In this document: piece by piece, positions 23,823 to 31,422 of the stretch
Layout of the letters: the number at the start of each line of letters is the position of its first letter
Numbering within the stretch: position 1 is the first letter of the stretch
From: C-114 sp963719285
GTDB lineage: Bacteria > Chloroflexota > Limnocylindria > Limnocylindrales > CSP1-4
NCBI GenBank assembly: GCA_963719285.1
Contig: CAVRBO010000001.1
Coordinates: 992,001 to 1,056,000 of the forward strand
DNA: 64,000 bases
Direction of reading: 5' to 3'
Program-made: the position numbers and the translations under genes
Notes under the pieces: model-generated
Database searches by the model: none
Told to the model about the DNA's origin: nothing
What the model saw: only the letters and a program-made list of their open reading frames with translations

Positions 23823-24484
23823 CAGGCGCTCTTCTGGATGGCGGCGACCCGGGCGACGAGCGCGGCGGTCACGGCGGTCACGCTGAGGGTCCCATCGACG
23901 GTGCTCAGCAGGCCGCGGTCGCGGTAGTAGGCGATGACGTCGCCGAGCGCACCGAGCTGCTGGGCCAGACGGGCCTTGATCGTCTCGGGCCGGTCGTCGT
24001 CGCGCTGGTACAGGGCGCTGGCGTCGATGTCGCACACGCCAGGCGTGCGGGGCGGGTGCTTCGACTCGTTGTAGACGTGGCCTTCCTTGCGGCAGATCCA
24101 ACGCCCGGACAGGCGTCGGACCAGCTCGTCCGCGGCGACCTCGATGAGGATGGCCTGGCCGACTCGGGCACCCCGGTCGGCCAGGGCGCGGTCGAGCGCG
24201 GCCGCCTGCTCGCGGTTGCGCGGGAAGCCGTCCAGGACGGCGCCGGGCGCGGCGTCCTTGCGCCCGAGGCGTTCGAGGAGCATGTCGATCGTGATCGCGT
24301 CCGGGACGAGCTCGCCCCGGGACATGTACGCGCCCGCTTCCCGGCCGATGGTCGTGTCGTCCCGGACGGCGGCCCGGAACAGGTCGCCGGTCGCGATATG
24401 GGGCACGGCCAGTCGCTCGGCCAGGATCGCCGCCTGGGTCCCCTTCCCCGCACCCGGCGCGCCCAGCAGGACGACGACGGTCAC
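23822..24484 (-). CDS. adk: adenylate kinase
   Basis: Interconverts AMP + ATP and 2 ADP. The 220-residue long-form enzyme has the P-loop GAPGAGKGTQ near residues 8-17, the AMP-binding ATGDLFR and DGFPRNREQA, and a LID domain. In the LID the usual four-cysteine zinc site is changed: CRKEGH and CDIDAS keep one cysteine each, with His/Glu and Asp at the partner positions, so metal binding is uncertain. The start is GTG at 24484 in a GTGA overlap with secY. It lies between secY and map, the usual place. Confidence 0.97.
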   Translation of the reverse strand: MTVVVLLGAPGAGKGTQAAILAERLAVPHIATGDLFRAAVRDDTTIGREAGAYMSRGELVPDAITIDMLLERLGRKDAAPGAVLDGFPRNREQAAALDRALADRGARVGQAILIEVAADELVRRLSGRWICRKEGHVYNESKHPPRTPGVCDIDASALYQRDDDRPETIKARLAQQLGALGDVIAYYRDRGLLSTVDGTLSVTAVTAALVARVAAIQKSA

Positions 24485-25761
24485 CGGATGAAGCCCTCGT
24501 AGTTGCGCATCATCAGCTGGGCTTCGATCTGCTTCATCGTCTCCACCACCACGCTCACGACGATGAGCAGGCCGGTGCCGCCCAGGCCGATCCCACCAAG
24601 GGTGGGCACGATGGCCGCGACGAATTGCGGGGCGACCGCGACGACCCCCAGGAAGAGTGCGCCGGCGATCGTGATCCGGAAGACGACCTTGGACAGGTAG
24701 TCCTGGGTCGGTCGCCCCGGGCGGATCCCGGGGATGAAGCCGCCGTTCTTCCGTAACTGCTCGGCGGTCTCGTCGGGCTTGAACGTGAACGCGGTGTAGA
24801 AGTAGGTGAACCCGACCGTGAGCACGAAGTACAGGATCAGGTAGGGCGCGCCGTGCTGGTCGAGGAACGACACGATCGCCCTCGAGATGTCGGCGACCGG
24901 ACCGATCGTGCTCGTCTGGAAGTACGCCGCGATCTGGCTCGGGAAGAGGAGGATGCTGATCGCGAAGATGATCGGGATGACGCCCGCCTGGTTCACCCGG
25001 AGGGGCAGGAACGTGGAGCCGCCCGAGTACTGGCGGCGACCGCGGACACGGCTCGCGTACTGGATCGGGATGCGCCGCTGGCCTTCCTGGATGTAGATGA
25101 TCACGAAGATCGCGGCCAGGCCGATGAGCCCGAAGATGACGATCGCGGCCAGGTCCGGCGTCTCGAGGAATGAGCCGATCGCGCGCGGGACGCGGCCGAC
25201 GATGCCCGCGAAGATGATGAAGCTGATGCCGTTGCCGATGCCCTTCTCGGTGATGAGCTCGCCGAGGAACATCAGCAGGATCGAGCCCGCGGTCAGGGTG
25301 ATGATCTGGGTGATGGTCTCCCAGTTCGACAGGCTGAACGTGGTCGTGAGCACGCCCTGCGAGGCGAGCAGGGCCAGGAAGCCGTACGACGACAGCAGCG
25401 CCATCGGCACGGCCAGGACACGGGTGTACTGGTTGAGCTTGTTGCGCCCGTACTCACCCTCGCGGCTGAGCGTCTGGAGCGAGGGGATCACCCCCTGCAT
25501 CAGCTGCATGATGATCGACGCGTTGATGTACGGATTCATCCCCAGGCCCACGACCGAGAAGGTCGACAGGCCGCCGCCGCTGAACAGGTCGAGCAGGCCG
25601 AAGATGGCGTTGCCGTTGAAGAAGTTCGCCAGCGCCGTGTGGTCGACGCCCGGGACCGGGACGTGGGACAGGAACCGGAAGAGGATCAGGACCCCGGCGA
25701 CATACAGCAGCCGTTTCCGCAGGTCCGGTGCCCGGAAGGCGTTGAGGAGCGACTCGAACAC
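24481..25761 (-). CDS. secY: protein translocase subunit SecY
   Basis: Core channel of the Sec translocon. The 426-residue product has about ten membrane helices; conserved parts include RLLYVAGVLILFRFLSHVPVPGVD (helix 1), the plug-side region GLLDLFSGGGLSTFSVVGLGMNPYINASIIMQL, RKNGGFIPGIRPGRPT (cytosolic loop) and the C-terminal MKQIEAQLMMRNYEGFI. The start is GTG at 25761, overlapping the end of rplO; a longer in-frame reading would be a low-complexity shadow of the L15 tail. The partner secE is at 51828-52034. Confidence 0.97.
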   Translation of the reverse strand: MFESLLNAFRAPDLRKRLLYVAGVLILFRFLSHVPVPGVDHTALANFFNGNAIFGLLDLFSGGGLSTFSVVGLGMNPYINASIIMQLMQGVIPSLQTLSREGEYGRNKLNQYTRVLAVPMALLSSYGFLALLASQGVLTTTFSLSNWETITQIITLTAGSILLMFLGELITEKGIGNGISFIIFAGIVGRVPRAIGSFLETPDLAAIVIFGLIGLAAIFVIIYIQEGQRRIPIQYASRVRGRRQYSGGSTFLPLRVNQAGVIPIIFAISILLFPSQIAAYFQTSTIGPVADISRAIVSFLDQHGAPYLILYFVLTVGFTYFYTAFTFKPDETAEQLRKNGGFIPGIRPGRPTQDYLSKVVFRITIAGALFLGVVAVAPQFVAAIVPTLGGIGLGGTGLLIVVSVVVETMKQIEAQLMMRNYEGFIR

Positions 25762-25762
25762 G

Positions 25763-26704
25763 TCAGGCGTCTTCGCCGGCCGGGGCGTCGGCTGACGGGG
25801 CGGAGGTCTCGGCGGTCTCGGCGGTCTCGTCCGCCTCTTCTGCCGCCGCCTTCGCCTTGGCCTTGACGGACTTTGCCGGCTTGGCCGGAGCGTCGCTATC
25901 ACGGGCTTCGGCGTCACCCGCCGGGGCAGGGCCCTCGGGCGAAGGCGCCGCGGTGGCGCGGCGCACGGGATCGGCAGTCTTCGCGCTCCGGGCTGGCTTG
26001 GTGGCCGGCCCGGCGCTCGTGTCGTCGTCGAGGTCCGCTGTCACCTCGATGTCGTGCTTCGCTGCCTTGGCCGGTTTCGCCGGAGCGTCGCTTTCGCCGG
26101 CGCCGGCCTTTTCGGCCGGGGCCTTCTCGTCGGCCTTCGGAGCGGCCTTCGGCTCGACGCCCAGGGCGGCCAGCGGTGCGGTCGGGATGACGATCAGCTG
26201 GACGGACCCGCCGGCCGCCTCGATCTTCGCCACGGCCGTCCGGCTGAACGCATCGGCGACCACGAACAGGGGCCGGTCGACCTCGCCCTGGCCGAGGACC
26301 TTGAGCGGCTTGTCGAGGGTGCGGACCGCGCCGACCGCCCGGAGCAGCTCCTGGTTGATCGTGATCGGGGCCGCCTTGGCCGGCTTGGCGCCGTCCTTGC
26401 CCTTCACGCCGGCGAGGTCGCCGGGCTCGAGCGCACCGAGCTCGACGAGCTCGGCGATGCGGCCCAGGTTCACGATCTCGAACTGGGTCTTGAACGGGTT
26501 CTTGAACCCGCGCAGTTTCGGGATGCGCTGGTGGAGCGGCGTCTGGCCGCCTTCGAACCAGGCCGGGATCGAGCCGCCGGCGCGCGCCTTCTGGCCCTTC
26601 GTGCCGCGACCCGCGGTCTTGCCGCCGCCGGCCGCGATGCCCCGGCCGACGCGGGTGCGGCGCGTGTGGGCGCCGTCCGCGGGGCGGAGGTCGTGGAGCT
26701 TCAT
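25763..26704 (-). CDS. rplO: 50S ribosomal protein L15 with long disordered C-terminal tail
   Basis: The first 175 or so residues are a normal L15 (uL15): MKLHDLRPADGAHTRRTRVGRG, GGGKTAGRGTKGQKAR, FEGGQTPLHQRIPKLRGF and GGSVQLIVI. From about residue 182 to 313 it carries a Lys/Ala/Pro/Glu tail with two near copies of SDAPAKPAK (about residues 205-213 and later), ending in a very acidic stretch. Usual length is about 150 residues, so the tail nearly doubles the protein. Codon use stays GC-rich and the frame is open to the secY start, so it is not an obvious frameshift artefact. The ATG overlaps rpmD as ATGA. Confidence 0.96.
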   Translation of the reverse strand: MKLHDLRPADGAHTRRTRVGRGIAAGGGKTAGRGTKGQKARAGGSIPAWFEGGQTPLHQRIPKLRGFKNPFKTQFEIVNLGRIAELVELGALEPGDLAGVKGKDGAKPAKAAPITINQELLRAVGAVRTLDKPLKVLGQGEVDRPLFVVADAFSRTAVAKIEAAGGSVQLIVIPTAPLAALGVEPKAAPKADEKAPAEKAGAGESDAPAKPAKAAKHDIEVTADLDDDTSAGPATKPARSAKTADPVRRATAAPSPEGPAPAGDAEARDSDAPAKPAKSVKAKAKAAAEEADETAETAETSAPSADAPAGEDA

Positions 26705-26916
26705 GCCTTCTCCTTGGACGCCTCGGGAACCTCGGGAAGCTCCTCGACCGCCACCATGAACTGGACCTGGCGGACCATCCCCCGGGTCGCGGGGTTGTCC
26801 GGGATCTCGACGGTGTCGCCGATCCGGTGCAGACCGAGCGCGCGCACGGTCGCCCGGTTGCGCGCGATCTGGCTGATCGTGCTCTTGGTCTGGGTGACGC
26901 GCAGCTTACCGGCCAT
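26701..26916 (-). CDS. rpmD: 50S ribosomal protein L30
   Basis: L30 (uL30) of 71 residues. It reads KLRVTQTKSTISQIARNRATVRALGLHRIGDTVEIPDNPATRGMVRQVQFMVAVEEL, the compact bacterial form, plus a short acidic end. It overlaps the rpsE coding end by 11 bases and the rplO start by 4, so the S5-L30-L15 genes are tightly coupled, as in most spc operons. Confidence 0.97.
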   Translation of the reverse strand: MAGKLRVTQTKSTISQIARNRATVRALGLHRIGDTVEIPDNPATRGMVRQVQFMVAVEELPEVPEASKEKA

Positions 26917-27448
26917 CGCGGACCTCCACTGGTTCGCCGTTCGACTGACCGGCGATGAAGCTGCGCAGCGGGATGCCGCGGCGCACGCTCAGCTCCTCGG
27001 CCGAGTGGAGGCTGCGAAGCGCCTCGATCGTGGCCCGGGTCACGTTGACCGGGTTCGTGGAGCCGTGGGTCTTGGTCAGGATGTCCCGGATACCGGCGGA
27101 CTCGATGACCGCGCGGACGGCGCCGCCGGCGATGACGCCGGTGCCCTGCGAAGCGGGCTTGAGCAGGATCCTGCTGGCCGAGTACTCGTGGCGGACCTCG
27201 TGCGGGATCGTCGTGCCGTACATCGGGACGCGGATGAGGTTCTTCTTGGCGTCCTCGACGCCCTTGCGGATGGATTCCGGCACCTCGCCGGCCTTGCCCA
27301 GCCCGACGCCGACGTGCCCGGCGCCGTCGCCGACGACGACGATCGCGCTGAAGCTGAACCGCCGCCCGCCCTTGACGACCTTGGCGACTCGGTTGATCTG
27401 GACGACGCGCTCTTCGAGCGTCAGCTTGTTGGGGTCGATCCTCGCCAC
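26906..27448 (-). CDS. rpsE: 30S ribosomal protein S5
   Basis: S5 (uS5), a fidelity protein near the mRNA entry channel, 180 residues. Conserved parts: EERVVQINRVAKVVKGGRRFSFSAIVVVGD, GHVGVGLGKAGEVPESIRKGVEDAKKNLI, the TIPHEV loop and GTGVIAGGAVRAVIE. The double-stranded RNA-binding N-terminal domain and the S5 C-terminal domain are both complete. Between rplR and rpmD in standard order. Confidence 0.98.
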   Translation of the reverse strand: MARIDPNKLTLEERVVQINRVAKVVKGGRRFSFSAIVVVGDGAGHVGVGLGKAGEVPESIRKGVEDAKKNLIRVPMYGTTIPHEVRHEYSASRILLKPASQGTGVIAGGAVRAVIESAGIRDILTKTHGSTNPVNVTRATIEALRSLHSAEELSVRRGIPLRSFIAGQSNGEPVEVRDGR

Positions 27449-27466
27449 GTGGTCAGCTCCTAACGA

Positions 27467-27829
27467 TCAGAAATCCAGGCCGGCTTCGCGGGCCGCCTCT
27501 GCGAGCGACTTGATCCGCCCGTGATACCGGAACCCGGCCCGATCGAACACGACGCGCTCGACGCCGGCGGACCTGGCCCGCTCGGCGACGAGGCGCCCGA
27601 CGACCTTGGCCTCCTCCGTCTTGGTCTGCCTGGAGCCGCGAAGCTCCTTCTCGACCGTGGAGGCGGCGGCCAGCGTCTTGCCGGCCCCGTCGTCGATCAC
27701 CTGGGCATAGATGTGGTTGAGGCTGCGGAAGACCGCGAGCCGTGGCCGGTCGGACGTCCCCTCGAGCGAGAGACGGATCCGTTCGTGCCGCTTGTGGCGC
27801 GCGGTGCCGCGGTTGGCGACCGACGTCAT
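27467..27829 (-). CDS. rplR: 50S ribosomal protein L18
   Basis: L18 (uL18) binds 5S rRNA. The 120-residue protein starts with a basic segment ANRGTARHKRHERIRLSLEGT, then RPRLAVFRSLNHIYAQVIDDGAGKTLAAAST and ends RAGFRYHGRIKSLAEAAREAGLDF. I start it at the ATG at 27829, just after rplF; an upstream in-frame ATG lies inside rplF and is not supported. Confidence 0.97.
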   Translation of the reverse strand: MTSVANRGTARHKRHERIRLSLEGTSDRPRLAVFRSLNHIYAQVIDDGAGKTLAAASTVEKELRGSRQTKTEEAKVVGRLVAERARSAGVERVVFDRAGFRYHGRIKSLAEAAREAGLDF

Positions 27830-27848
27830 CGTGCTCGTCCCTTCGTCA

Positions 27849-28401
27849 TCACTTCTTGCCGCCGATCTTGCCGGCCTTGCCGGCCTTGCGCCGGATGTAC
27901 TCGCCCGCGTAGCGCACGCCCTTGCCCTTGTACGGCTCGGGCTTGCGGGTGGCACGGACCCGCGCGGCGACCTGGCCGACGAGCTCCTTGTCGATGCCGA
28001 CGATGGCCAGCCGGGTGGGGTTCTCCAGCTCGAACGTGATGCCGGCCGGCGCCTCGATCTCGATGGGGTGGCTGTAACCCAGGTTGAGCTGGAGGTTGTT
28101 GCCGATCTTCGTCGCCCGGTAGCCGACGCCGGTGATCTCGAGGCCCTTGCGGTAGCCGTCCGACACGCCGATGACCATGTTGGCCACGAGCGTCCGGGTC
28201 AGGCCGTGAAGCTGCTTGTGGACCTTCTGCTCGCTCGGCCGGCTCACGACGATCGTGTCGCCGTCACGGGCGACGAGCATGTCCGGGTGCAGGTCGCGGT
28301 GGAGGGTGCCCTTGGGGCCCTGGACCGTGACCGATCGACCGTCGATGGTGACGTCGACGCCGGCGGGGAACGGCGATGGGCAGGCGACCGATGCGTGACA
28401 T
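27849..28401 (-). CDS. rplF: 50S ribosomal protein L6, reading frame interrupted by one extra base
   Basis: L6 (uL6) stabilises the sarcin-ricin region of 23S rRNA. The expected start MSRIGRLPIAVP is read from the ATG at 28401, but the frame then breaks at a run of four C (minus strand; 28365-28368). With three C it would continue as AGVDVTIDGRSVTVQGPKGTLHRDLHPDM and on to the intact remainder (LTRTLVANMVIGVSDGYRKGLEITGVGYRA, ... IRRKAGKAGKIGGKK). The full product would be 183 residues, normal for L6. L6 is essential or nearly so, hence a homopolymer error in the assembly is the simplest reading; a real mutation or internal start at 28280 is less likely. Confidence 0.9.
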
Positions 28402-28409
28402 CTATCGGC

Positions 28410-28808
28410 CTACCACACGTACGCCAGGACTTCGCCACCGAGCTGGGCCTTGCGGGCCTGCGCGCCGGTCATGATCCCCTGGCTCGTGCTGATGATGACG
28501 ACGCCCAGGCCGCCCAGGACGCGCGGGATGTCGGTCTTGCGGGCGTACACCCGCAGGCCGGGCTTGCTGATCCGCTTCAGCCCGGACACGACCGGCGCCT
28601 TGCCGTCGACGTACTTGAGGGTCAGGTGGAGGGTGAGCGCGGCGCCCACCTGGTCCTCGCGGACGTCGGCGATGAAGCCCTCGTCCTTGAGGATGCGGGC
28701 GATCTCGCGCTTCGTCCGCGACGCCGGCACGACGACCTCGAGGTGGCGGGCGCGCGACGCGTTGCGGATGCGGGTGAGCATGTCCGCGATCGGATCGGAG
28801 ATGTTCAT
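28410..28808 (-). CDS. rpsH: 30S ribosomal protein S8
   Basis: S8 (uS8) binds the central domain of 16S rRNA and is the usual autoregulator of the spc operon. The 132-residue protein begins MNISDPIADMLTRIRNASRA, has the conserved PASRTKREIARILKDEGFI and ends ISTSQGIMTGAQARKAQLGGEVLAYVW. All expected elements are present. It follows rpsN by 7 bases and precedes rplF by 8. Confidence 0.98.
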   Translation of the reverse strand: MNISDPIADMLTRIRNASRARHLEVVVPASRTKREIARILKDEGFIADVREDQVGAALTLHLTLKYVDGKAPVVSGLKRISKPGLRVYARKTDIPRVLGGLGVVIISTSQGIMTGAQARKAQLGGEVLAYVW

Positions 28809-28815
28809 CGGTGTC

Positions 28816-29001
28816 CTACCAGCTCGACTTCGTCACGCCCGGCAGCTCGCCCATCAGGGCGCGCTCCCGGAAGCAGATGCGGCACAGTCCGAACCGGCGC
28901 ATGTAGGCGCGCGGACGGCCGCACACGAAGCAGCGGTGATAGCCCTGCGACTTGTGCTTCGGCGGTCGCTTCTGCTTGGCGATGAGTGATTTCTTGGCCA
29001 T
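28816..29001 (-). CDS. rpsN: 30S ribosomal protein S14, type Z
   Basis: The short zinc form of S14 (uS14), 61 residues. The zinc ribbon uses CFVC and CRIC (C24, C27, C40, C43), within HRCFVCGRPRAYMRRFGLCRICFRERALMG, and it ends ELPGVTKSSW. Located between rplE and rpsH as usual. Presence of the zinc form matches the zinc forms of S4 and L36 in this window. Confidence 0.98.
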   Translation of the reverse strand: MAKKSLIAKQKRPPKHKSQGYHRCFVCGRPRAYMRRFGLCRICFRERALMGELPGVTKSSW

Positions 29002-29019
29002 CGGTCTCCCTCCCCGCGC

Positions 29020-29562
29020 CTAGACGGCGAAAGGGATGCCGAGGAGTTCGAGCAGACGCTTCGACTCCTCGTCGGTCTTCGCCGTCGTCACGATGCTGAT
29101 CTCCAGCCCGCGGAGACGGTCCACCTTGTCGTAGTCGATCTCCGGGAACGCGAGTTGCTCCCGGAAACCCAGTGAGTAGTTGCCCCGGCCGTCGAACGAG
29201 CGGCTCGGCACGCCGTGGAAGTCGCGGATGCGGGGCAGGGCGAGCGCCGTCAGGCGGTCGAGGAAGTCCCACATCCGCTGGCCGCGCAGGGTCACGACCG
29301 CGCCGACCGGATTGCCGGCACGGAGCCGGAACTGGGCGATCGAGCGCTTGGCCTTGGTCACGATCGGCTTCTGGCCGGTGATCGCGCTGAGGTCGCCCGT
29401 CGCGGCGTCGATCGCCTTGGCATTCGTGAGCGCCTCGCCCAGGCCGATGTTGACCACGATCTTCGAGAGACGTGGCACCTGCATCGGGTTGGCGTATTCG
29501 AATTGCTTGGTGAGCGCCGGCACGATCTCGGCCTTGTAGCGCTCGTGGAGTCGCTGCGTCAT
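29020..29562 (-). CDS. rplE: 50S ribosomal protein L5
   Basis: L5 (uL5) binds 5S rRNA and bridges to the 30S head. The 180-residue product has MQVPRLSKIVVNIGLGEALTNAKAID, TGQKPIVTKAKRSIAQFRLRAGNPVG, VTLRGQRMWDFLDRL and the conserved FDGRGNYSLGFREQLAFPEIDYDKVDRLRGLEISIVTTA. Complete and typical. The ATG overlaps the rplX stop as ATGA. Confidence 0.98.
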   Translation of the reverse strand: MTQRLHERYKAEIVPALTKQFEYANPMQVPRLSKIVVNIGLGEALTNAKAIDAATGDLSAITGQKPIVTKAKRSIAQFRLRAGNPVGAVVTLRGQRMWDFLDRLTALALPRIRDFHGVPSRSFDGRGNYSLGFREQLAFPEIDYDKVDRLRGLEISIVTTAKTDEESKRLLELLGIPFAV

Positions 29563-29999
29563 GGCTTGGCTCCCAGCTGCTCGCCGCAGTGGCTGCAGGT
29601 GCGGACCCGCTTGCCGGAATCGAGGAGGGCATGACCCACCCTGGTCGGTCGCTCGCAGTGCGAGCAGACGACCATGACCCGGCTGATCGGGATCGGCTGG
29701 GCGAGGTCGATGATGCCGCCCTGCTGGACCTTGGGCATCCGGTCGTTGGCGCCCTGGGTCTGGCGCGGCTTCGTGTGGCGCTTGGCGATGTTGAGCCCGG
29801 TCACGATGACGGTCGCCTCCGACAGCGCCGGCCCGGTGGGGCCGCCGCGATGGGCGGTGATGATGGTGGCCCGTCGGGTCCGGGCGACGGACTCGACCTT
29901 GCCGCGCTTGCCGGCATCCTTGCCGGACAGCACGACGACCGTGTCGCCGGTCCGGATCTCGGGCACCTTGGTGGTCCGGGTCACGACGGCGCGGGCCAT
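29559..29999 (-). CDS. rplX: 50S ribosomal protein L24 with C-terminal zinc ribbon
   Basis: L24 (uL24), an assembly initiator at the exit tunnel, 146 residues. The KOW core reads IRTGDTVVVLSGKDAGKRGKVESV and GLNIAKRHTKPRQT. After the common PISRVMVV segment it carries a C4 zinc ribbon, CSHC ... CSHC, in CSHCERPTRVGHALLDSGKRVRTCSHCGEQLG, a form found in several deep-branching bacteria. I chose the ATG at 29999, which shares a base with the rplN stop. Confidence 0.97.
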   Translation of the reverse strand: MARAVVTRTTKVPEIRTGDTVVVLSGKDAGKRGKVESVARTRRATIITAHRGGPTGPALSEATVIVTGLNIAKRHTKPRQTQGANDRMPKVQQGGIIDLAQPIPISRVMVVCSHCERPTRVGHALLDSGKRVRTCSHCGEQLGAKP

Positions 30000-30367
30000 C
30001 ACAGCACCTCCGGGGCGAGGGACACGATCTTCATGTAGTTCTTGTCCCGCAGCTCGCGGGCCACGGGCCCGAAGATCCGGGTGCCCCGCGGATTGCCCTG
30101 GTTGTTGATGAGCACCGCGGCGTTCTCGTCGAACCGGATGTAGCTCCCGTCGGGGCGGCCGTACTCCTTGGCCGTCCGCACGACGACGGCCCGGACGACG
30201 TCGCCCTTCTTGACCGCGGCGTTCGGGATCGCCTGCTTGACGCTGGCGATGATGACGTCGCCCACGCCGGCCACCGTCTTCTGGGAACGACCCATCACCC
30301 GGATGCACTGGATGGTCCGGGCTCCGGTGTTGTCGGCGACCTTGAGGCGGGATTGAGGCTGGATCAT
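29999..30367 (-). CDS. rplN: 50S ribosomal protein L14
   Basis: L14 (uL14) lies at the subunit interface and contacts L19. The 122-residue protein starts MIQPQSRLKVADNTGARTIQCIRVMG and has YIRFDENAAVLINNQGNPRGTRIFGPVARELRDKNYMKIVSLAPEVL, all conserved. Length is exactly the family standard. The ATG overlaps the rpsQ stop as ATGA. Confidence 0.98.
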   Translation of the reverse strand: MIQPQSRLKVADNTGARTIQCIRVMGRSQKTVAGVGDVIIASVKQAIPNAAVKKGDVVRAVVVRTAKEYGRPDGSYIRFDENAAVLINNQGNPRGTRIFGPVARELRDKNYMKIVSLAPEVL

Positions 30368-30774
30368 GCGTCGGTCCCGGACGCCTCGGCGGCTCCGGCT
30401 GCCTCCGCCGCCTCGGCGGCACGGTCACGCCCCGGATGGGCGGCCGCATGGATCGCTTCGGTCGTTGCGGCCTCCTCGACGACCAGGTCGGACGGACCGC
30501 CGTGATCGCCGGTCCTGGCCGTGATCTCGACCAGGCGCCAGCGCTTCGTCGCCGACAGCGGGCGGCTCTCCTCGATGAGCACGGTGTCGCCGACGCGGGC
30601 CTCGTTGTCCTCGTCGTGGGCCTTGAACTTGGTCGTCAAGCGGATGACCCGCTTGTAGAGGCGGTGGCGCGCCAGGCGTTCGACGGACACGACGATCGTC
30701 TTGTCCATCTTGTCGCTGACGACGCGGCCGACCTTGGTCTTCCGCTTGCCGTTCACGGTGCTTGCTCCTGTCAT
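30364..30774 (-). CDS. rpsQ: 30S ribosomal protein S17 with acidic/alanine-rich tail
   Basis: S17 (uS17) binds helix 11 of 16S rRNA. Residues about 10-87 are the normal OB-fold protein (KTKVGRVVSDKMDKTIVVSVERLARHRLYKRVIRLTTKF, GDTVLIEESRPLSATKRWRLVEI). The remaining 49 residues are a low-complexity tail (AAATTEAIHAAAHPGRDRAAEAAEAAG type) absent from most S17 proteins of about 85 residues. Two starts are possible: ATG at 30774 (GGGAG 8 bases upstream) or GTG at 30756 (AGGAG 8 bases upstream); I kept the longer, but the GTG is equally good. Confidence 0.96.
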   Translation of the reverse strand: MTGASTVNGKRKTKVGRVVSDKMDKTIVVSVERLARHRLYKRVIRLTTKFKAHDEDNEARVGDTVLIEESRPLSATKRWRLVEITARTGDHGGPSDLVVEEAATTEAIHAAAHPGRDRAAEAAEAAGAAEASGTDA

Positions 30775-30790
30775 CGCGTGATCTCCCGGG

Positions 30791-30997
30791 TCAGGCCGAG
30801 CGGGCGCGTCCGACGCGCCGCTCCAGCTGGACCGTCAGGATCCGCGCGATCGTCCGACGGGTCTGAGGGATCTTGGTGTAGCTCTTGAGCTGCCGGGTGG
30901 ACAGGTCGAAGCGCGCCTGCCAGAGCTCCTGCTTCGCCTCGCGAAGCGCGACCTCCAGCTCGGCGTCGGTCAGCCCGCGGACCTTATCGATGTCCAT
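30791..30997 (-). CDS. rpmC: 50S ribosomal protein L29
   Basis: L29 (uL29), at the tunnel exit, binds trigger factor and SRP. The 68-residue helical hairpin reads KVRGLTDAELEVALREAKQELWQARFDLSTRQLKSYTKIPQTRRTIARILTVQLERR, typical apart from an S/Y change where most have GQLENP. It overlaps the rplP end by 14 bases, so the two are coupled. Confidence 0.97.
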   Translation of the reverse strand: MDIDKVRGLTDAELEVALREAKQELWQARFDLSTRQLKSYTKIPQTRRTIARILTVQLERRVGRARSA

Positions 30998-31421
30998 CGG
31001 TCACCTCCCCCGCTCCGTCCCGCTGCACCACGCGCGTGGCGACCGGGAGCTTGTGGCTCGCGAGGCGCATCGCCTCGACGGCTTCGTCCTGGGGCACGCC
31101 GGCCATCTCGAACAGGATCCGGCCGGGCTTCACGACGGCGACCCAGTGATCCGGGGCGCCCTTGCCGGAGCCCATCCGGGTCTCGGCCGGCTTCTTGGTC
31201 GCCGGCTTGTCCGGGAAGATCCGGATCCAGATCTTGCCGCCACGCTTGACCGAGCGGGTCATGGCCCGCCGGGCGGCCTCGATCTGGCGGCTGGTGATCC
31301 AGGCGGGCTCGGTCGTGGCGAGGCCGAAGTCGCCGAAGGCGACCGAGAACCCACCCTTGGCCTGGCCCGACATCCGCCCGCGCATCACCTTGCGATGCTT
31401 GACCCGGCGTGGCATCAGCAT
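30984..31421 (-). CDS. rplP: 50S ribosomal protein L16
   Basis: L16 (uL16) shapes the A-site tRNA binding region of the 50S subunit. The 145-residue protein starts at MLMPRRVKHRKVMRGRMSGQAKGG, has FGDFGLATTEPAWITSRQIEAARRAMTRSVKRGGKIWIRIFPDKP and MGSGKGAPDHWVAVVKPGRILFEMAGVP. All conserved. Start choice between two near ATGs (31421 and 31415) is by the GGGAG site 6 bases before the first. Confidence 0.98.
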   Translation of the reverse strand: MLMPRRVKHRKVMRGRMSGQAKGGFSVAFGDFGLATTEPAWITSRQIEAARRAMTRSVKRGGKIWIRIFPDKPATKKPAETRMGSGKGAPDHWVAVVKPGRILFEMAGVPQDEAVEAMRLASHKLPVATRVVQRDGAGEVTDGHR

Positions 31422-31422
31422 G

